Origin: Planctomycetota bacterium
GTDB taxonomy: Bacteria > Planctomycetota > SZUA-567 > H5-PLA8
Reading direction: 5' to 3'
Length of the DNA: 64,000 nucleotides
NCBI GenBank assembly: GCA_015075375.1
Contig: JABTUM010000002.1
Location: forward strand, 1,041,393 to 1,105,392
The notes under the pieces are model-generated. The model saw only the letters and a program-made list of their open reading frames with translations. It was not told the origin of the DNA and made no database searches. Below, piece by piece: positions 17,186-26,165 of this stretch (position 1 is its first letter; each line of letters begins with the position of its first letter). The translations under genes and the position numbers were made by a program.

Positions 17186-18604
17186 TCAGTAAGCGTGCAC
17201 GCGCTTCACGGCGGGATCGGCGGCCGCGAGCATGCGGTTGAGCATCCGTTCGCGCATCTCGGCAAGTGCGCCGCGGCAGGCCGGATCGGCGGCGCGGTTG
17301 GCGTACATCCGGGGGTCTTCGCGCAGGTCGAAGAGGACTTCCTGGCCGGGGCCGTAATTCAGGTAATGGTGTCCGGCCGTACGCAACATACAGGTCAGCC
17401 GTCCGGGCTCGCCGCCCGACTGCGCCAAAACGTCTTCGCGCGTCCCGGCAGGGTTTCCGGCGCGCAAGCCTTGGGCCAAGGACCGGCCCGAGCATTCGGC
17501 CGGAACGGGTGCGCCAGCCAGTTCCAGCATCGTGGGCAGAATATCCACGGCTTCCACGAGTCCCGCGGCGCGCTTCCCGCCGGGAATGCCGCGCGGCCAA
17601 TGGAAGACCAGCGGGACGCGCATCACTTCGGGATACAGGGTGACGTGGCCCTTGGACATCAGACCGTGATCGCCGGCCATATCGCCGTGGTCGGACTGGA
17701 ATACGATCAGCGTGTCGTCCAATTCGCTGCGCTCTTCGAGGAACGCGAGTACGCGGCCCACTTGCTCGTCGAGCGCCGTACACATGGCGTAGAAGTGCGC
17801 GCGCCAGTTGCGGAGTTCGGAGGGGCTGCGCCCGGCGCACGCGCGCCGCATCGCGCGTTGCATCGAGGGCGGCATGGCCGCGTCTTCCCCGGCTTGGGCG
17901 TGCGGGGCGGGAATCTCGGCGCCGGCGTAACGGTCCAGGACGGACTTGGGCGGATTGAGCGGCGGGTGCGGCGCGTATATGCCCATGTGGATGAACTTGG
18001 GCGCCTCGGCCGGTTTCATGCGCAAGTACCGCATGGTCTGTTCCGCACAGAATCCGGCATGGCTGACCTCACTGGGCGCATCGACGGCCGTACACACCCA
18101 AGCATCCCGGTTCGGATTGCCGGCGCGGCCCACGCGCATGACTTCGCGGTACCGCGGATGCTCGGAACGCAGCCACGTGCCGTAGGCATCTTCGTAGCAG
18201 CCGGGTTCTTCGCTGGGCACGAAATATTCGAAGCCGTACGGATGACGCGGCTGCAGCCACAGATCGTGATCCAGGTGGCATTGGAAGTGAAGCTTCCCGA
18301 TCTGCGCGGTGTGGTATCCGCCCGCCCCAAAAAGATGCGCACAGGTCTTATGGTGGTGAGGCAACTCGTGCCCGTTCCAGGTAACTCCGGTCTGGGTCGG
18401 GTAGAGACCGGTCATGAAGCTGGCGCGGCTGGGCATGCTGACGGGGTTTTGGACCCAGCAGTCGTCGAAGCTGACGCCGCCTTTTACGAGCCGGTCGAGG
18501 TGAGGCGTAAGAATGGCCGGATTCCCGTTCGCGCCGATGCAGTCGTGCCGCTGATGGTCGGTGGTGATCCAAAGGACCTGTTTGGGGCGCGGGGCATCGG
18601 GCAT
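17186..18604 (-). CDS. Sulfatase, S1 family, serine-type
   Basis: A 472-residue alkaline-phosphatase-superfamily sulfatase. The active-site motif is Ser56-Met-Pro-Ser-Arg60, so the formylglycine would come from serine and need a radical-SAM anSME rather than FGE. Metal-binding parts are TTDHQRHD near the N-terminus and FQSDHGDMAGDHG near residue 300. There is no signal peptide, so a cytoplasmic location is likely. It probably removes sulfate from a carbohydrate. The gene is divergent from the ComEA-like gene with 88 bases between. No maturase is visible in the window. Confidence 0.85.
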   Translation of the reverse strand: MPDAPRPKQVLWITTDHQRHDCIGANGNPAILTPHLDRLVKGGVSFDDCWVQNPVSMPSRASFMTGLYPTQTGVTWNGHELPHHHKTCAHLFGAGGYHTAQIGKLHFQCHLDHDLWLQPRHPYGFEYFVPSEEPGCYEDAYGTWLRSEHPRYREVMRVGRAGNPNRDAWVCTAVDAPSEVSHAGFCAEQTMRYLRMKPAEAPKFIHMGIYAPHPPLNPPKSVLDRYAGAEIPAPHAQAGEDAAMPPSMQRAMRRACAGRSPSELRNWRAHFYAMCTALDEQVGRVLAFLEERSELDDTLIVFQSDHGDMAGDHGLMSKGHVTLYPEVMRVPLVFHWPRGIPGGKRAAGLVEAVDILPTMLELAGAPVPAECSGRSLAQGLRAGNPAGTREDVLAQSGGEPGRLTCMLRTAGHHYLNYGPGQEVLFDLREDPRMYANRAADPACRGALAEMRERMLNRMLAAADPAVKRVHAY

Positions 18605-18692
18605 GGAGGAGCATCTCCTGGGTCGCGATATGAGATTGCTAAGGCTGTAGGTACTATACTAACTTGGACTTAACGAAGCAGGGAATATTGCC

Positions 18693-19136
18693 ATGGATGC
18701 GCTCAAGTCCGAAGCCGTTCTGCACGATGCAAAGAGACGAAGCACGGATGCGGGGCATTGGACGCTCAGTCGCGTCGAGTTGGCGGCTTGGCTGGCGTTG
18801 TTGGGTGCTTTGCTGCTGTGGATGTATGGCGCGCGGCGACCGTACGCGGAAGGAAGCGGGATCGTTCAACCCGGGGTTCGGCTGATCGATTCCGATGGCC
18901 TTTCGACGACCACGGCTTCGGCACGATTGGATCTGAACCGGGCCAGCGCCGCCGAGTTGGAATTGCTTCCAGGCATCGGCCCCGCACTGGCGCGACGGAT
19001 CGTCCAGCGGCGCGAAGAGAAAGGCCCGTACCGCTCGCCATGGGACCTCGCCTCGATCCAAGGTCTTTCGCGCACGCAAGTCGAGCGCCTCTTGCCGCTG
19101 GTGGAAACCGGCGACTCCCCTCCCCCAGTTCCCTAA
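18693..19136 (+). CDS. ComEA-like helix-hairpin-helix membrane protein
   Basis: A 147-residue protein. One transmembrane helix (about residues 28-47) is followed by a C-terminal helix-hairpin-helix pair (LDLNRASAAELELLPGIGPALARRIVQRR, then YRSPWDLASIQGLSRTQVERL, about 82-138). This is the ComEA domain that binds DNA non-specifically, in the periplasm, during transformation. Small anchored HhH proteins also exist outside competence systems, and no other com gene is near. A diguanylate cyclase follows 43 bases downstream on the same strand. Confidence 0.75.
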   Translation: MDALKSEAVLHDAKRRSTDAGHWTLSRVELAAWLALLGALLLWMYGARRPYAEGSGIVQPGVRLIDSDGLSTTTASARLDLNRASAAELELLPGIGPALARRIVQRREEKGPYRSPWDLASIQGLSRTQVERLLPLVETGDSPPPVP

Positions 19137-19179
19137 GCGTTCTGGCCTTGGCTCGCTCGTCTATCCCTGGAGACGCGCG

Positions 19180-20772
19180 ATGAAGCCGCAAGCCACGCTT
19201 ACACCCTTGCACCTGCTGGAATCCGCCGCGCCTTACCTGGCTGGGTTGCTGCTGCTGGCCTGCGGCGGCGCGGCGCTGGTGCGGGAATTAGGGATCTGGC
19301 GCCTTCCGCCCGGGCCGCTGGGAACGGTCAGCCTGCCGGTTGCGGTGCTGGTGACGGGCGGCGGCTTCGGGATTCTGGTGGCCACGATCGAAGCGGCGCG
19401 CCTGCGGCATCGGTTGCGGGCGGCGGAAGCGAAATCGGCGCGGGCCGAAGCCGAACGCGATTTGGCGTTGCGGCAGGCGCGGCGGATGCGCGCGCAGGCC
19501 GAAGGGCTGGCCTTGATGCGCGAGATTCACCGCAGCACCTCGATTCCCGAACGCAAGGACCGCCTGCACCGCATCCTTACGCTGGTGGGGGAACTCTTCG
19601 AAGCGTACGAAGTGACTCTGTTCGCCGCGCAGCGCGAAGGCGGCGTGAAGGTGCAGCCCGCCGGCTACTTGCGCACGCAGCCCGACAACGAGATCTTCGC
19701 ATCCTTCGAAGTCGATAACCTTTTCGACGCGCTGGAGCGGCTGGGACCTGGCGGCCCGCAGGTGGACGAAGCGAGCATGGCGTGGGAAGGCTGCCGGCTT
19801 TTCGTCGAAGGCCGGATGCGTTCGGGCCAGACCCTCTTGGGCCGCGCGCAGTTGCATCGCACGTTGGCGGCGCACGAGGGCCCCGTCGCACGGCAGAAAG
19901 CCGAAGAAGTCCTGGAGAGCGTGCTGTCCTCGCTCGATTTCTCGCTCGCCGCGTGCCGCCATGCCGCCCGAGCGCTCGAGCAAGGCCGTTCGCTGCGCCA
20001 GCGCGAACTGGTCAGCGGGGTGCGCGCCAGCGGCGAACACCCGGTGATGCTGTGCGTACCGCTGATCGCCGATCAACGGCACATCGGCGTGCTGCGCATC
20101 CGGCGCATGGCCGAGGACGGCTTCGACGATCCGGCCGCCGAGGCGCTGGAGGAACTCCTGATCGAGTCGGCCAAGCACATCGCGCTGGCCTTGAAGAAGG
20201 ACGAGGACGACCGCACGGCGATCACCGATCAGCTCACGGGGTTGTTCATCAAGCGGCATTTTCTGGATACGCTGGAGCGGCTGCGCACGGAATCGGCCGG
20301 CGGCGGTCCGGGCTTCGCCCTCGTGCTGATGGACATCGACCACTTCAAGAAGGTGAACGATACGCACGGGCACCTGAGCGGCGATATGGTGCTCAAGCAC
20401 GCGGCGAAGGTGCTGCAAAGCGGCCTGCGCAGCGGCGATCTGGCCTTCCGGTACGGCGGCGAGGAACTGGCGCTGCTGATGCCCGGCGCCGGGTCCGAAG
20501 CGGCGCAGCAGACGGCCGAACGATTGCGTACGGCGGTGCAAGGCACGACCTTCCGCGGCGATAAAGGGCAGACGATTCCGGTCACCATCAGCCTGGGCGT
20601 CGCTTCGCACAAGCTTGGACTGACGGCCGAAAGTTTGATCTCGCGCGCCGACCGGGCGCTGTACGCAAGCAAGCACGGCGGGCGCAACCGCGTGACGTGC
20701 TGGAGTGCCACCCTGCCCGACCCGCTGGAAGCCAAGCGCGCGGAAGCGAAGGCCGCCGCGGCAGGCAGCTAG
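19180..20772 (+). CDS. Membrane diguanylate cyclase (GAF-like + GGDEF)
   Basis: A 530-residue protein. Two N-terminal transmembrane helices and a coiled-coil-like stretch lead into a GAF-like sensor region (about 115-340), then a GGDEF domain from DQLTGLF. The active site reads RYGGEEL and the metal Asp is in LMDIDHFKKVND. An RSGD motif five residues before GGEEL matches the inhibitory I-site, so product inhibition by c-di-GMP is expected. It makes c-di-GMP from GTP. The gene ends 3 bases before the convergent TPR gene. Confidence 0.88.
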   Translation: MKPQATLTPLHLLESAAPYLAGLLLLACGGAALVRELGIWRLPPGPLGTVSLPVAVLVTGGGFGILVATIEAARLRHRLRAAEAKSARAEAERDLALRQARRMRAQAEGLALMREIHRSTSIPERKDRLHRILTLVGELFEAYEVTLFAAQREGGVKVQPAGYLRTQPDNEIFASFEVDNLFDALERLGPGGPQVDEASMAWEGCRLFVEGRMRSGQTLLGRAQLHRTLAAHEGPVARQKAEEVLESVLSSLDFSLAACRHAARALEQGRSLRQRELVSGVRASGEHPVMLCVPLIADQRHIGVLRIRRMAEDGFDDPAAEALEELLIESAKHIALALKKDEDDRTAITDQLTGLFIKRHFLDTLERLRTESAGGGPGFALVLMDIDHFKKVNDTHGHLSGDMVLKHAAKVLQSGLRSGDLAFRYGGEELALLMPGAGSEAAQQTAERLRTAVQGTTFRGDKGQTIPVTISLGVASHKLGLTAESLISRADRALYASKHGGRNRVTCWSATLPDPLEAKRAEAKAAAAGS

Positions 20773-20775
20773 CCT

Positions 20776-22779
20776 TCAACTCATTTGCAACATCTTCAAG
20801 CGGGCCTGGGCAAAGGCGATTTCCTTCGTCGCACTGGGCGGCGCGTGTTGCAGGAAGCGCTTGAAGTATTCGACGGCCTTCACCTGCTTGTAGATTGTCT
20901 CCGCCGAGACCGCGGCGTTGTAGAGCAACTGCGGAGAGTTCGGCTCGATGGCCAGCCCTGCTTCGCAGGTTTCCAGCGCCTGCGGGACGCGCTGGAGGTT
21001 CAGCAGCGCCATGCTCTTATTGATGTAGGCCAAGGTGAAGCGCGGGTCGAGCTTCAACGCGCCGTCGCTGGCGGCGACGGCTTCTTCGTAGCGTTTGAGC
21101 TGCACGAGCGCGAAGGCTTTGTTGCTCCAGCCCAGTTTGAATGCCGGCTGGTGGCGGAGCGCCGTTTCGTGGCACGTCAGGGCTTCTTGCCAGCGTCCCA
21201 ACATGCCGAGGCGGTTGCCTTTGTTGGTCCAGGCCACGGGATGATCGGGCGCCAGGCGCAGCGCTTCGTCCAATTGGGCCAAGGCTTCCTGATGTCTGCC
21301 TTGCTGCCCCAGTTGCGTGGCGGCGTCGAGTAGCGCCGCGACATCGGCCGAAGCGCGGATTTCGGTCTTCTGGACAGGCAGGTTCGTTCCGTCGAGCAAA
21401 TGCTTAGGCGGGCTTCCGGCGGAAGCGCCGGCGCCGCACCACGCGCCGATCTCGGCGTAGGCTTTCGCCTGCTTACCTTGGCTGAGCCTGGCGAATTCCA
21501 GCCACGCCGCGGCCGCTTCGTCGGCCTGCCCGGCCGCGGCTTCGGCGAAGCCTTTTTCGAACCAACCCGGAGCGTAGTTGCGTTCGACCTCGATGGCTTT
21601 TTGCGCTGCGGGAAGCGCTTCGGCCGTGCGCCCAGAGGCGCGCAGAGCCCGCGCTTTCGCGGCCCAGGCGGTCTGGCTCTTGGGATCGGCGAGAACCGCT
21701 TGCTCGGCAAGCGCGAGCGCCTCAGCAGGCCGCCCTTGGCTGACCTCCCACTGACTCAAGCCCACCTTCGCCGACGCATCGCCGGGATCCAGCGCAAGCG
21801 CCTGAGTAAAAGCACGCTGCGCTTCGTCCCCTTGTTCCAAGAGCAGGTGGCCTTGCCCCTTAAGTGTCCACCAAATGGCCTGATCGGGTTTCTGCTTGAG
21901 AAAGTGGTCCAGCGTGGGAAGCGCCTTGGCCGCGCCTTCGGGGCTTTCGGTGACGAGGTTGATCGCTTCCAGCAGCGAGACCTGCAGGCGCGGGCCTTCC
22001 TGCTCTATTCGAGCGAGAAAGCCTTTCGCTTGGGCAACGACCTGCGCGTCGGCTTGCGGATCCGCGCAGGCGATCGCTTGCTGCCAAGCCTGTTTCGCGC
22101 GCTCGGTCTGGCCTTGGTCGGCCACGAGACAGCCGAGGTTGAACCATGCCCATGCGTATTTCGGACGCAACGCCACGGCACGCTCAAGAAAGCGAACCGC
22201 ATCTTCGGCGCGGCCGTTCTGATTCAAGCTCACCGCAAAATCGTTCCAGCCTTGCGCTTCTTCGGGCGTGCCGGGGGGCGGTTCGCCGGGACGCGGTCCG
22301 GCGATGCCTTCCTGCGCATCCGGAATTCGTCCCGAAGCCGCGGCTTTCCGATGCAGGGCAATCATCCAGCGCATCAGGTCGAACCAAGGCCAGAGCTTTT
22401 CGTCCCCGTACTTGAAGCGCTTAAACAAACGCATGAAGACCAGCGCCGTCACGTCGTTCGGTTGAACCGCCACGCCCGCCGAATACGGAAACGAATTGGT
22501 GTTAAGCTGCTCACGCCATTCGCCCCCGTACAGGCGCCGGAAGCATTCGCCCACATAGCAGCCCATGCTCCAAATGGTGCCCATCTGCTGTTCACTTGGC
22601 TGGAACTCGTCCCCGCGGGGATCGGGCGCGGTGCCGGAGGTCATGTCCAGAAGCACGTCCAGCGCCGCGACGCTGGCGGGCGAGAAATCGGCGTTAAAGT
22701 TCGCCTGGGACTTCAACGCTTGCGCGTACTGCTCGGCGATCTGGGCATACGGCTGAGTACCGGGCGTGCCTGTGGGCAT
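20776..22779 (-). CDS. Large TPR-repeat protein
   Basis: A 667-residue protein. The first ~165 residues form an unrecognised domain (WSMGCYVGECFRRLYGG). About twelve tetratricopeptide repeats follow in two blocks (about 190-440 and 475-660), each with the A-W-x-x-G/N-x-G pattern. There is no signal peptide or membrane helix, so it is probably a cytoplasmic scaffold. GAGGG lies 8 bases before the ATG. Partners are unknown. Confidence 0.75.
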   Translation of the reverse strand: MPTGTPGTQPYAQIAEQYAQALKSQANFNADFSPASVAALDVLLDMTSGTAPDPRGDEFQPSEQQMGTIWSMGCYVGECFRRLYGGEWREQLNTNSFPYSAGVAVQPNDVTALVFMRLFKRFKYGDEKLWPWFDLMRWMIALHRKAAASGRIPDAQEGIAGPRPGEPPPGTPEEAQGWNDFAVSLNQNGRAEDAVRFLERAVALRPKYAWAWFNLGCLVADQGQTERAKQAWQQAIACADPQADAQVVAQAKGFLARIEQEGPRLQVSLLEAINLVTESPEGAAKALPTLDHFLKQKPDQAIWWTLKGQGHLLLEQGDEAQRAFTQALALDPGDASAKVGLSQWEVSQGRPAEALALAEQAVLADPKSQTAWAAKARALRASGRTAEALPAAQKAIEVERNYAPGWFEKGFAEAAAGQADEAAAAWLEFARLSQGKQAKAYAEIGAWCGAGASAGSPPKHLLDGTNLPVQKTEIRASADVAALLDAATQLGQQGRHQEALAQLDEALRLAPDHPVAWTNKGNRLGMLGRWQEALTCHETALRHQPAFKLGWSNKAFALVQLKRYEEAVAASDGALKLDPRFTLAYINKSMALLNLQRVPQALETCEAGLAIEPNSPQLLYNAAVSAETIYKQVKAVEYFKRFLQHAPPSATKEIAFAQARLKMLQMS

Positions 22780-22921
22780 ACCAATAACCCTCGCGAAGAG
22801 GAACCGATCTCATATCCCAACGGCGCGTCCGTGGGAAGCTCCGGTTGGACCGGATTACCGTAAGCCAAGGCAAGTCTTTCGCGAATCGAGCGGCAATCAC
22901 GGTGCAGCACGGTGCGAATGC

Positions 22922-23761
22922 TCACGAATTCAGCGAGCGTATCTTGAGAATGGGCACAAAGGGGCCGCGCTGGCGCACCCATTGCCGGTAGGCGCGCGGC
23001 GTCATGTTGAGCTGGCGCTTGAAGAGCGCATGGAAGTGGCCGAAGTGCTTGAAGCCGGCGTCGAGCGCCACAGCGGTAACGGCGCGCTCGGTTTCGGCGA
23101 GGAGTTCGCAGGCGCGCTGAATTCGCGCCAGCTGAAGATGTTCGACGTAGGTGTGCCCGGTCAATTCCTTGAAGACCCGCGCAAAAAGCGCGCGGCTCAT
23201 GCCGGCTTGCTTGGCGGCTTGCGGGAGGCTGGGCGGATCGTCGAGGTCTTCGGCGAGGTTCGCGGCGAGCTTTTCGATGGCCGAGCGGTACGGATGGGCG
23301 CGCGGTTCGCGCAGGTCCAGCCCGCGCTGGTAGATCACGAGGAGTTCGGTGAGGTGGCAGTGTACGAGTTCCTGGCGCAGTTCGTGCTCGCGCTTGAACT
23401 CCTCGGACAAGCGCGCGGCAAGTTCGACGCAGCGGCGGCGCGCCTCCGGACCGGGATCGCAGACGAAGCGTTCCTCGCGGATCAGGCGTTGCACGCGTTC
23501 CTGCATGCCCGGAGGCCCGGCGTGTGCGAAGTGGCGCGTATCGAAGCAGACGTACACCAAGCGCGCCGGATGCCGCGGCGTGCCGGCGACCCAGTGCACC
23601 GAATGTTCGGGCAGCAGGAAGAGTTTTCCGGGCGCGAACGGATGCACGCATCCGGCAATGTGCTGTTCGCCGCGGCCGGACAGGCAGATGACCAGCTCGT
23701 GCAGGTTGTGCGCGTGCGCCGGATTGGTCCGTTCGGTCTGCGCTTCGGCGCCCAGCAGCAT
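22922..23761 (-). CDS. AraC family transcriptional regulator with cupin-like N-terminus
   Basis: A 279-residue regulator. The N-terminal cupin-like domain (about 1-110; NLHELVICLSGRGEQHIAGC) probably binds a sugar or similar ligand. The C-terminal pair of helix-turn-helices (about 175-270) ends in GFKHFGHFHALFKRQLNMTP, the AraC signature. It is divergent from the PhyH-type dioxygenase gene with 122 bases between, so it probably controls that gene. An inverted repeat (GCTCC/GGAGC) near 23805-23826 is a possible site. Confidence 0.85.
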   Translation of the reverse strand: MLLGAEAQTERTNPAHAHNLHELVICLSGRGEQHIAGCVHPFAPGKLFLLPEHSVHWVAGTPRHPARLVYVCFDTRHFAHAGPPGMQERVQRLIREERFVCDPGPEARRRCVELAARLSEEFKREHELRQELVHCHLTELLVIYQRGLDLREPRAHPYRSAIEKLAANLAEDLDDPPSLPQAAKQAGMSRALFARVFKELTGHTYVEHLQLARIQRACELLAETERAVTAVALDAGFKHFGHFHALFKRQLNMTPRAYRQWVRQRGPFVPILKIRSLNS

Positions 23762-23883
23762 GGGAAAGACCTCTTGGGTAGACGATTACGTACAAAGTAG
23801 AGACGCTCCCGATTTTCTAGGGGAGCCCGACCTGATTTAATCTGGATGAACACGTACACGAGAACCGGGTGAGGAGCAAGTCC

Positions 23884-24819
23884 ATGCTGACGCGCGAACA
23901 GATCGAACAGTTCCACCGCGACGGATTCCTGATTCTGCGCGGGGTTTTCCAAGGCCCCGAACTGAAGCTGCTGCAGGACCGTGCGCATGCCGTGGCCGAA
24001 GAAGGAACCGCGAAGCAGGGGCAGTATCACCTGTATCACACCTTCCCCGACGGCACGAAAAAGTACTACCGCAGCGAGCGCATGTGGGACCGCCACGACA
24101 TCTTTCAATCCGTCACTGTAAAGCCCGAGCTGCTCACGGCGATCGGACAATGCGTGGGCGAACCTTTCGCCCCGATCAACGATTCCTTCGTCTGCAAAAG
24201 TCCCGGCGGAAACGTGCCGATCGTCTGGCACCAGGATCCGCCGTACGGAAACCCGGCTTGGGAACGGACGTTTCCGGTGCCCAACTTCGATGTGGATATC
24301 TATCTGGATCGGAGCACCGTCGAAAACGGCTGCGTGTGGGGCATTCCGGGGCACCATCTGGTTGGGCACGTCGACTTGAAGCGCTACACGCAGGACGAAC
24401 TCTTCGAGAACTTAGGCGCGGTTCCGATGGTGATGGAGCCCGGCGACGTGCTCTTCCATTGCCTGTCCGCGCCGCACGGTTCGATCGGAAACACGACGAA
24501 CACCTGGCGGCGGATCTTTTACGTGCATTACATGGCGCGATCGGTCCTCGAAGTCTGTTACGCCGACTGGATCAAGAACAAACAGGATCCACGCAGTTCG
24601 TACGACGCGCGCCGGGCGCGAATCGATGAATTCATGGCCGCGCGAGCGCGCTTGGGAGGCTCCAGCCTGGCCGGGCATCCCTTAAAGGTGGGACCGGAGG
24701 GCTTCGAGTACACCGGCCCTGTGGGCACACCCCGGAATTACTGGGGAACGCTGCTCGACGCGATGCCGGCCGACGAGTTCGCGCGGCGCAAGAGCTTGCA
24801 GCCGCTCGTCGCTCGTTAG
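23884..24819 (+). CDS. Phytanoyl-CoA dioxygenase (PhyH) family protein
   Basis: A 311-residue Fe(II)/2-oxoglutarate-dependent dioxygenase. It begins with the family-typical LTREQIEQFHRDGFLILRG. The metal ligands are the His and Asp in WHQDPPYG and probably the His in SAPHGS further down. The start is the ATG with GAGGAG upstream rather than a GTG 15 bases earlier. PhyH proteins hydroxylate diverse small molecules, so the substrate is unassigned. It is probably controlled by the divergent AraC gene. Confidence 0.85.
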   Translation: MLTREQIEQFHRDGFLILRGVFQGPELKLLQDRAHAVAEEGTAKQGQYHLYHTFPDGTKKYYRSERMWDRHDIFQSVTVKPELLTAIGQCVGEPFAPINDSFVCKSPGGNVPIVWHQDPPYGNPAWERTFPVPNFDVDIYLDRSTVENGCVWGIPGHHLVGHVDLKRYTQDELFENLGAVPMVMEPGDVLFHCLSAPHGSIGNTTNTWRRIFYVHYMARSVLEVCYADWIKNKQDPRSSYDARRARIDEFMAARARLGGSSLAGHPLKVGPEGFEYTGPVGTPRNYWGTLLDAMPADEFARRKSLQPLVAR

Positions 24820-24848
24820 AGCGCCTTCAATAATAGCCAGCCGATGGA

Positions 24849-25952
24849 TCAGGAAGCCGGAGGACGGCTGGTGCCGCGTCCGACGAACTCCACGGGCAGG
24901 ACTTGCCGGATGGGCGGCATCGCGCTGCATGCCAGCCTGGAGGCCAGCAGGCGCACGGCGGCGCGACCGACCTGTTCGTAATCGACGCGCACCGCGGAGA
25001 GCCGCTCGAACTGCCCTAACGACCAACCGCCTTCGGCACAGGCGATGCTGAGGTCTTCTGGACACCGCAGGCCCGACCGATCCAGTTCCGCAACCAGCGC
25101 GTTGGCGAACCCGAAGGAGGCGGTGAGGCACGCAGTCGGCTTGAAGCGCTCGTAAAAGGCCGGCCACTCCCGCGCGAGGTAGCGATCTGCACGCCCGACA
25201 TCGAGGATCAGCGGCTGCGGTTGTGCGCCGGCGCCTTCTGCGATCGCGCGGAGGTACCCGGCCAAGCGCTCCTGCCAGGACGGATCGGAACTCTGCCGGC
25301 TCACGCCTTCCCCGACCCAGGCGATACGGCGGTGCCCCAAGCTCATCAGATGCGTCGTCGCCAGGTAACCCGCCTGCTCGTGATCCAGATGCAGCACATC
25401 GAACTGATGCCCCTGCCGCCAGAAATCGACCGCGACGACGGGCAATCCGCCGCGAACAAGATCGTTCAGAATCGCATCGTGGTTGGCCTCCAGGGCGATG
25501 AGCCCCTGTGAAGAACGCTTCACCGCCTGTACGTCCACCGCGGGCACGTCGTCCACGGCCGTGGAGCGCGCATTGGTGAGGGTGGTCAGGAGGCAAGGCG
25601 GTTTGAGCGAATCGCGGATGCCTTGCAGCATCAAGGCCGCGAAGAGCGCGCCTGCCAGATGCGCTTGCGTGTAGCTCGTCAATATTGCGACCGAATGCAC
25701 CCGCGGCAACACCGCGCAGACAGCGGCCGGCAAATCGCCCGAGACGAAGGTGCCGATATGGCGCGTGCGGCGCAGCAGTCCTTCGCGCGCCAAATCGCGC
25801 AACGCCTGCTTGACCGCTCGCACGCTGGCTTGAGTTTCGTGCCGTACCTCGGTTTCGGCGATCCGCGTGCCTTCTGCCAATTCGCCGCGGAAGATGCGCG
25901 CGCGCAGGTGGTCTTTGACCTGTTGAACGTGCTCGAGGGACCGTAGCGCCAT
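24849..25952 (-). CDS. GntR-type DNA-binding / LacI-type sensor hybrid regulator
   Basis: A 367-residue regulator. The N-terminal ~75 residues form a GntR-type winged helix (VKDHLRARIFRGELAEGTRI, then DLAREGLLRRTRHIGTFV). The rest is a LacI/periplasmic-binding-protein-like sensor (VHSVAILTSY; GHRRIAWVGEG; LSIACAEGGW), as in AraR-type repressors. It likely binds a sugar. AGGA lies upstream of the ATG at 25952. It is divergent from the two kelch genes at 26166-29491. Direct repeats just upstream of its start are good operator candidates. Confidence 0.8.
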   Translation of the reverse strand: MALRSLEHVQQVKDHLRARIFRGELAEGTRIAETEVRHETQASVRAVKQALRDLAREGLLRRTRHIGTFVSGDLPAAVCAVLPRVHSVAILTSYTQAHLAGALFAALMLQGIRDSLKPPCLLTTLTNARSTAVDDVPAVDVQAVKRSSQGLIALEANHDAILNDLVRGGLPVVAVDFWRQGHQFDVLHLDHEQAGYLATTHLMSLGHRRIAWVGEGVSRQSSDPSWQERLAGYLRAIAEGAGAQPQPLILDVGRADRYLAREWPAFYERFKPTACLTASFGFANALVAELDRSGLRCPEDLSIACAEGGWSLGQFERLSAVRVDYEQVGRAAVRLLASRLACSAMPPIRQVLPVEFVGRGTSRPPAS

Positions 25953-25966
25953 CTGCTTATCCTAGC

Positions 25967-25985
25967 TTAAAGTACATTAAAGTAC
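25967..25985. promoter_or_regulatory. Candidate operator: direct repeat TTAAAGTAC
   Basis: Two identical copies of TTAAAGTAC (25967-25975 and 25977-25985) spaced by one helical turn (10 bp), starting 15 bases upstream of the hybrid regulator's start codon. Each contains GTAC, the core of AraR-type operators. Likely autoregulation or control of the divergent kelch operon; inferred from position and spacing. Confidence 0.4.
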
Positions 25986-26165
25986 GATTCTTGATCAATT
26001 AATTTATAGTTATTACTGTAACTTATTGTTTTAAATAGTCTTACATAAATTGATTTCTTGATGTCGTTTATAACGCTCATAAAGGACGGTGTATCGAATC
26101 AGGTAGAGACGATCTGGATGCACCGCATGGACGTCTCACGGCGAATTCACTAGGAGGTTGTCCTC

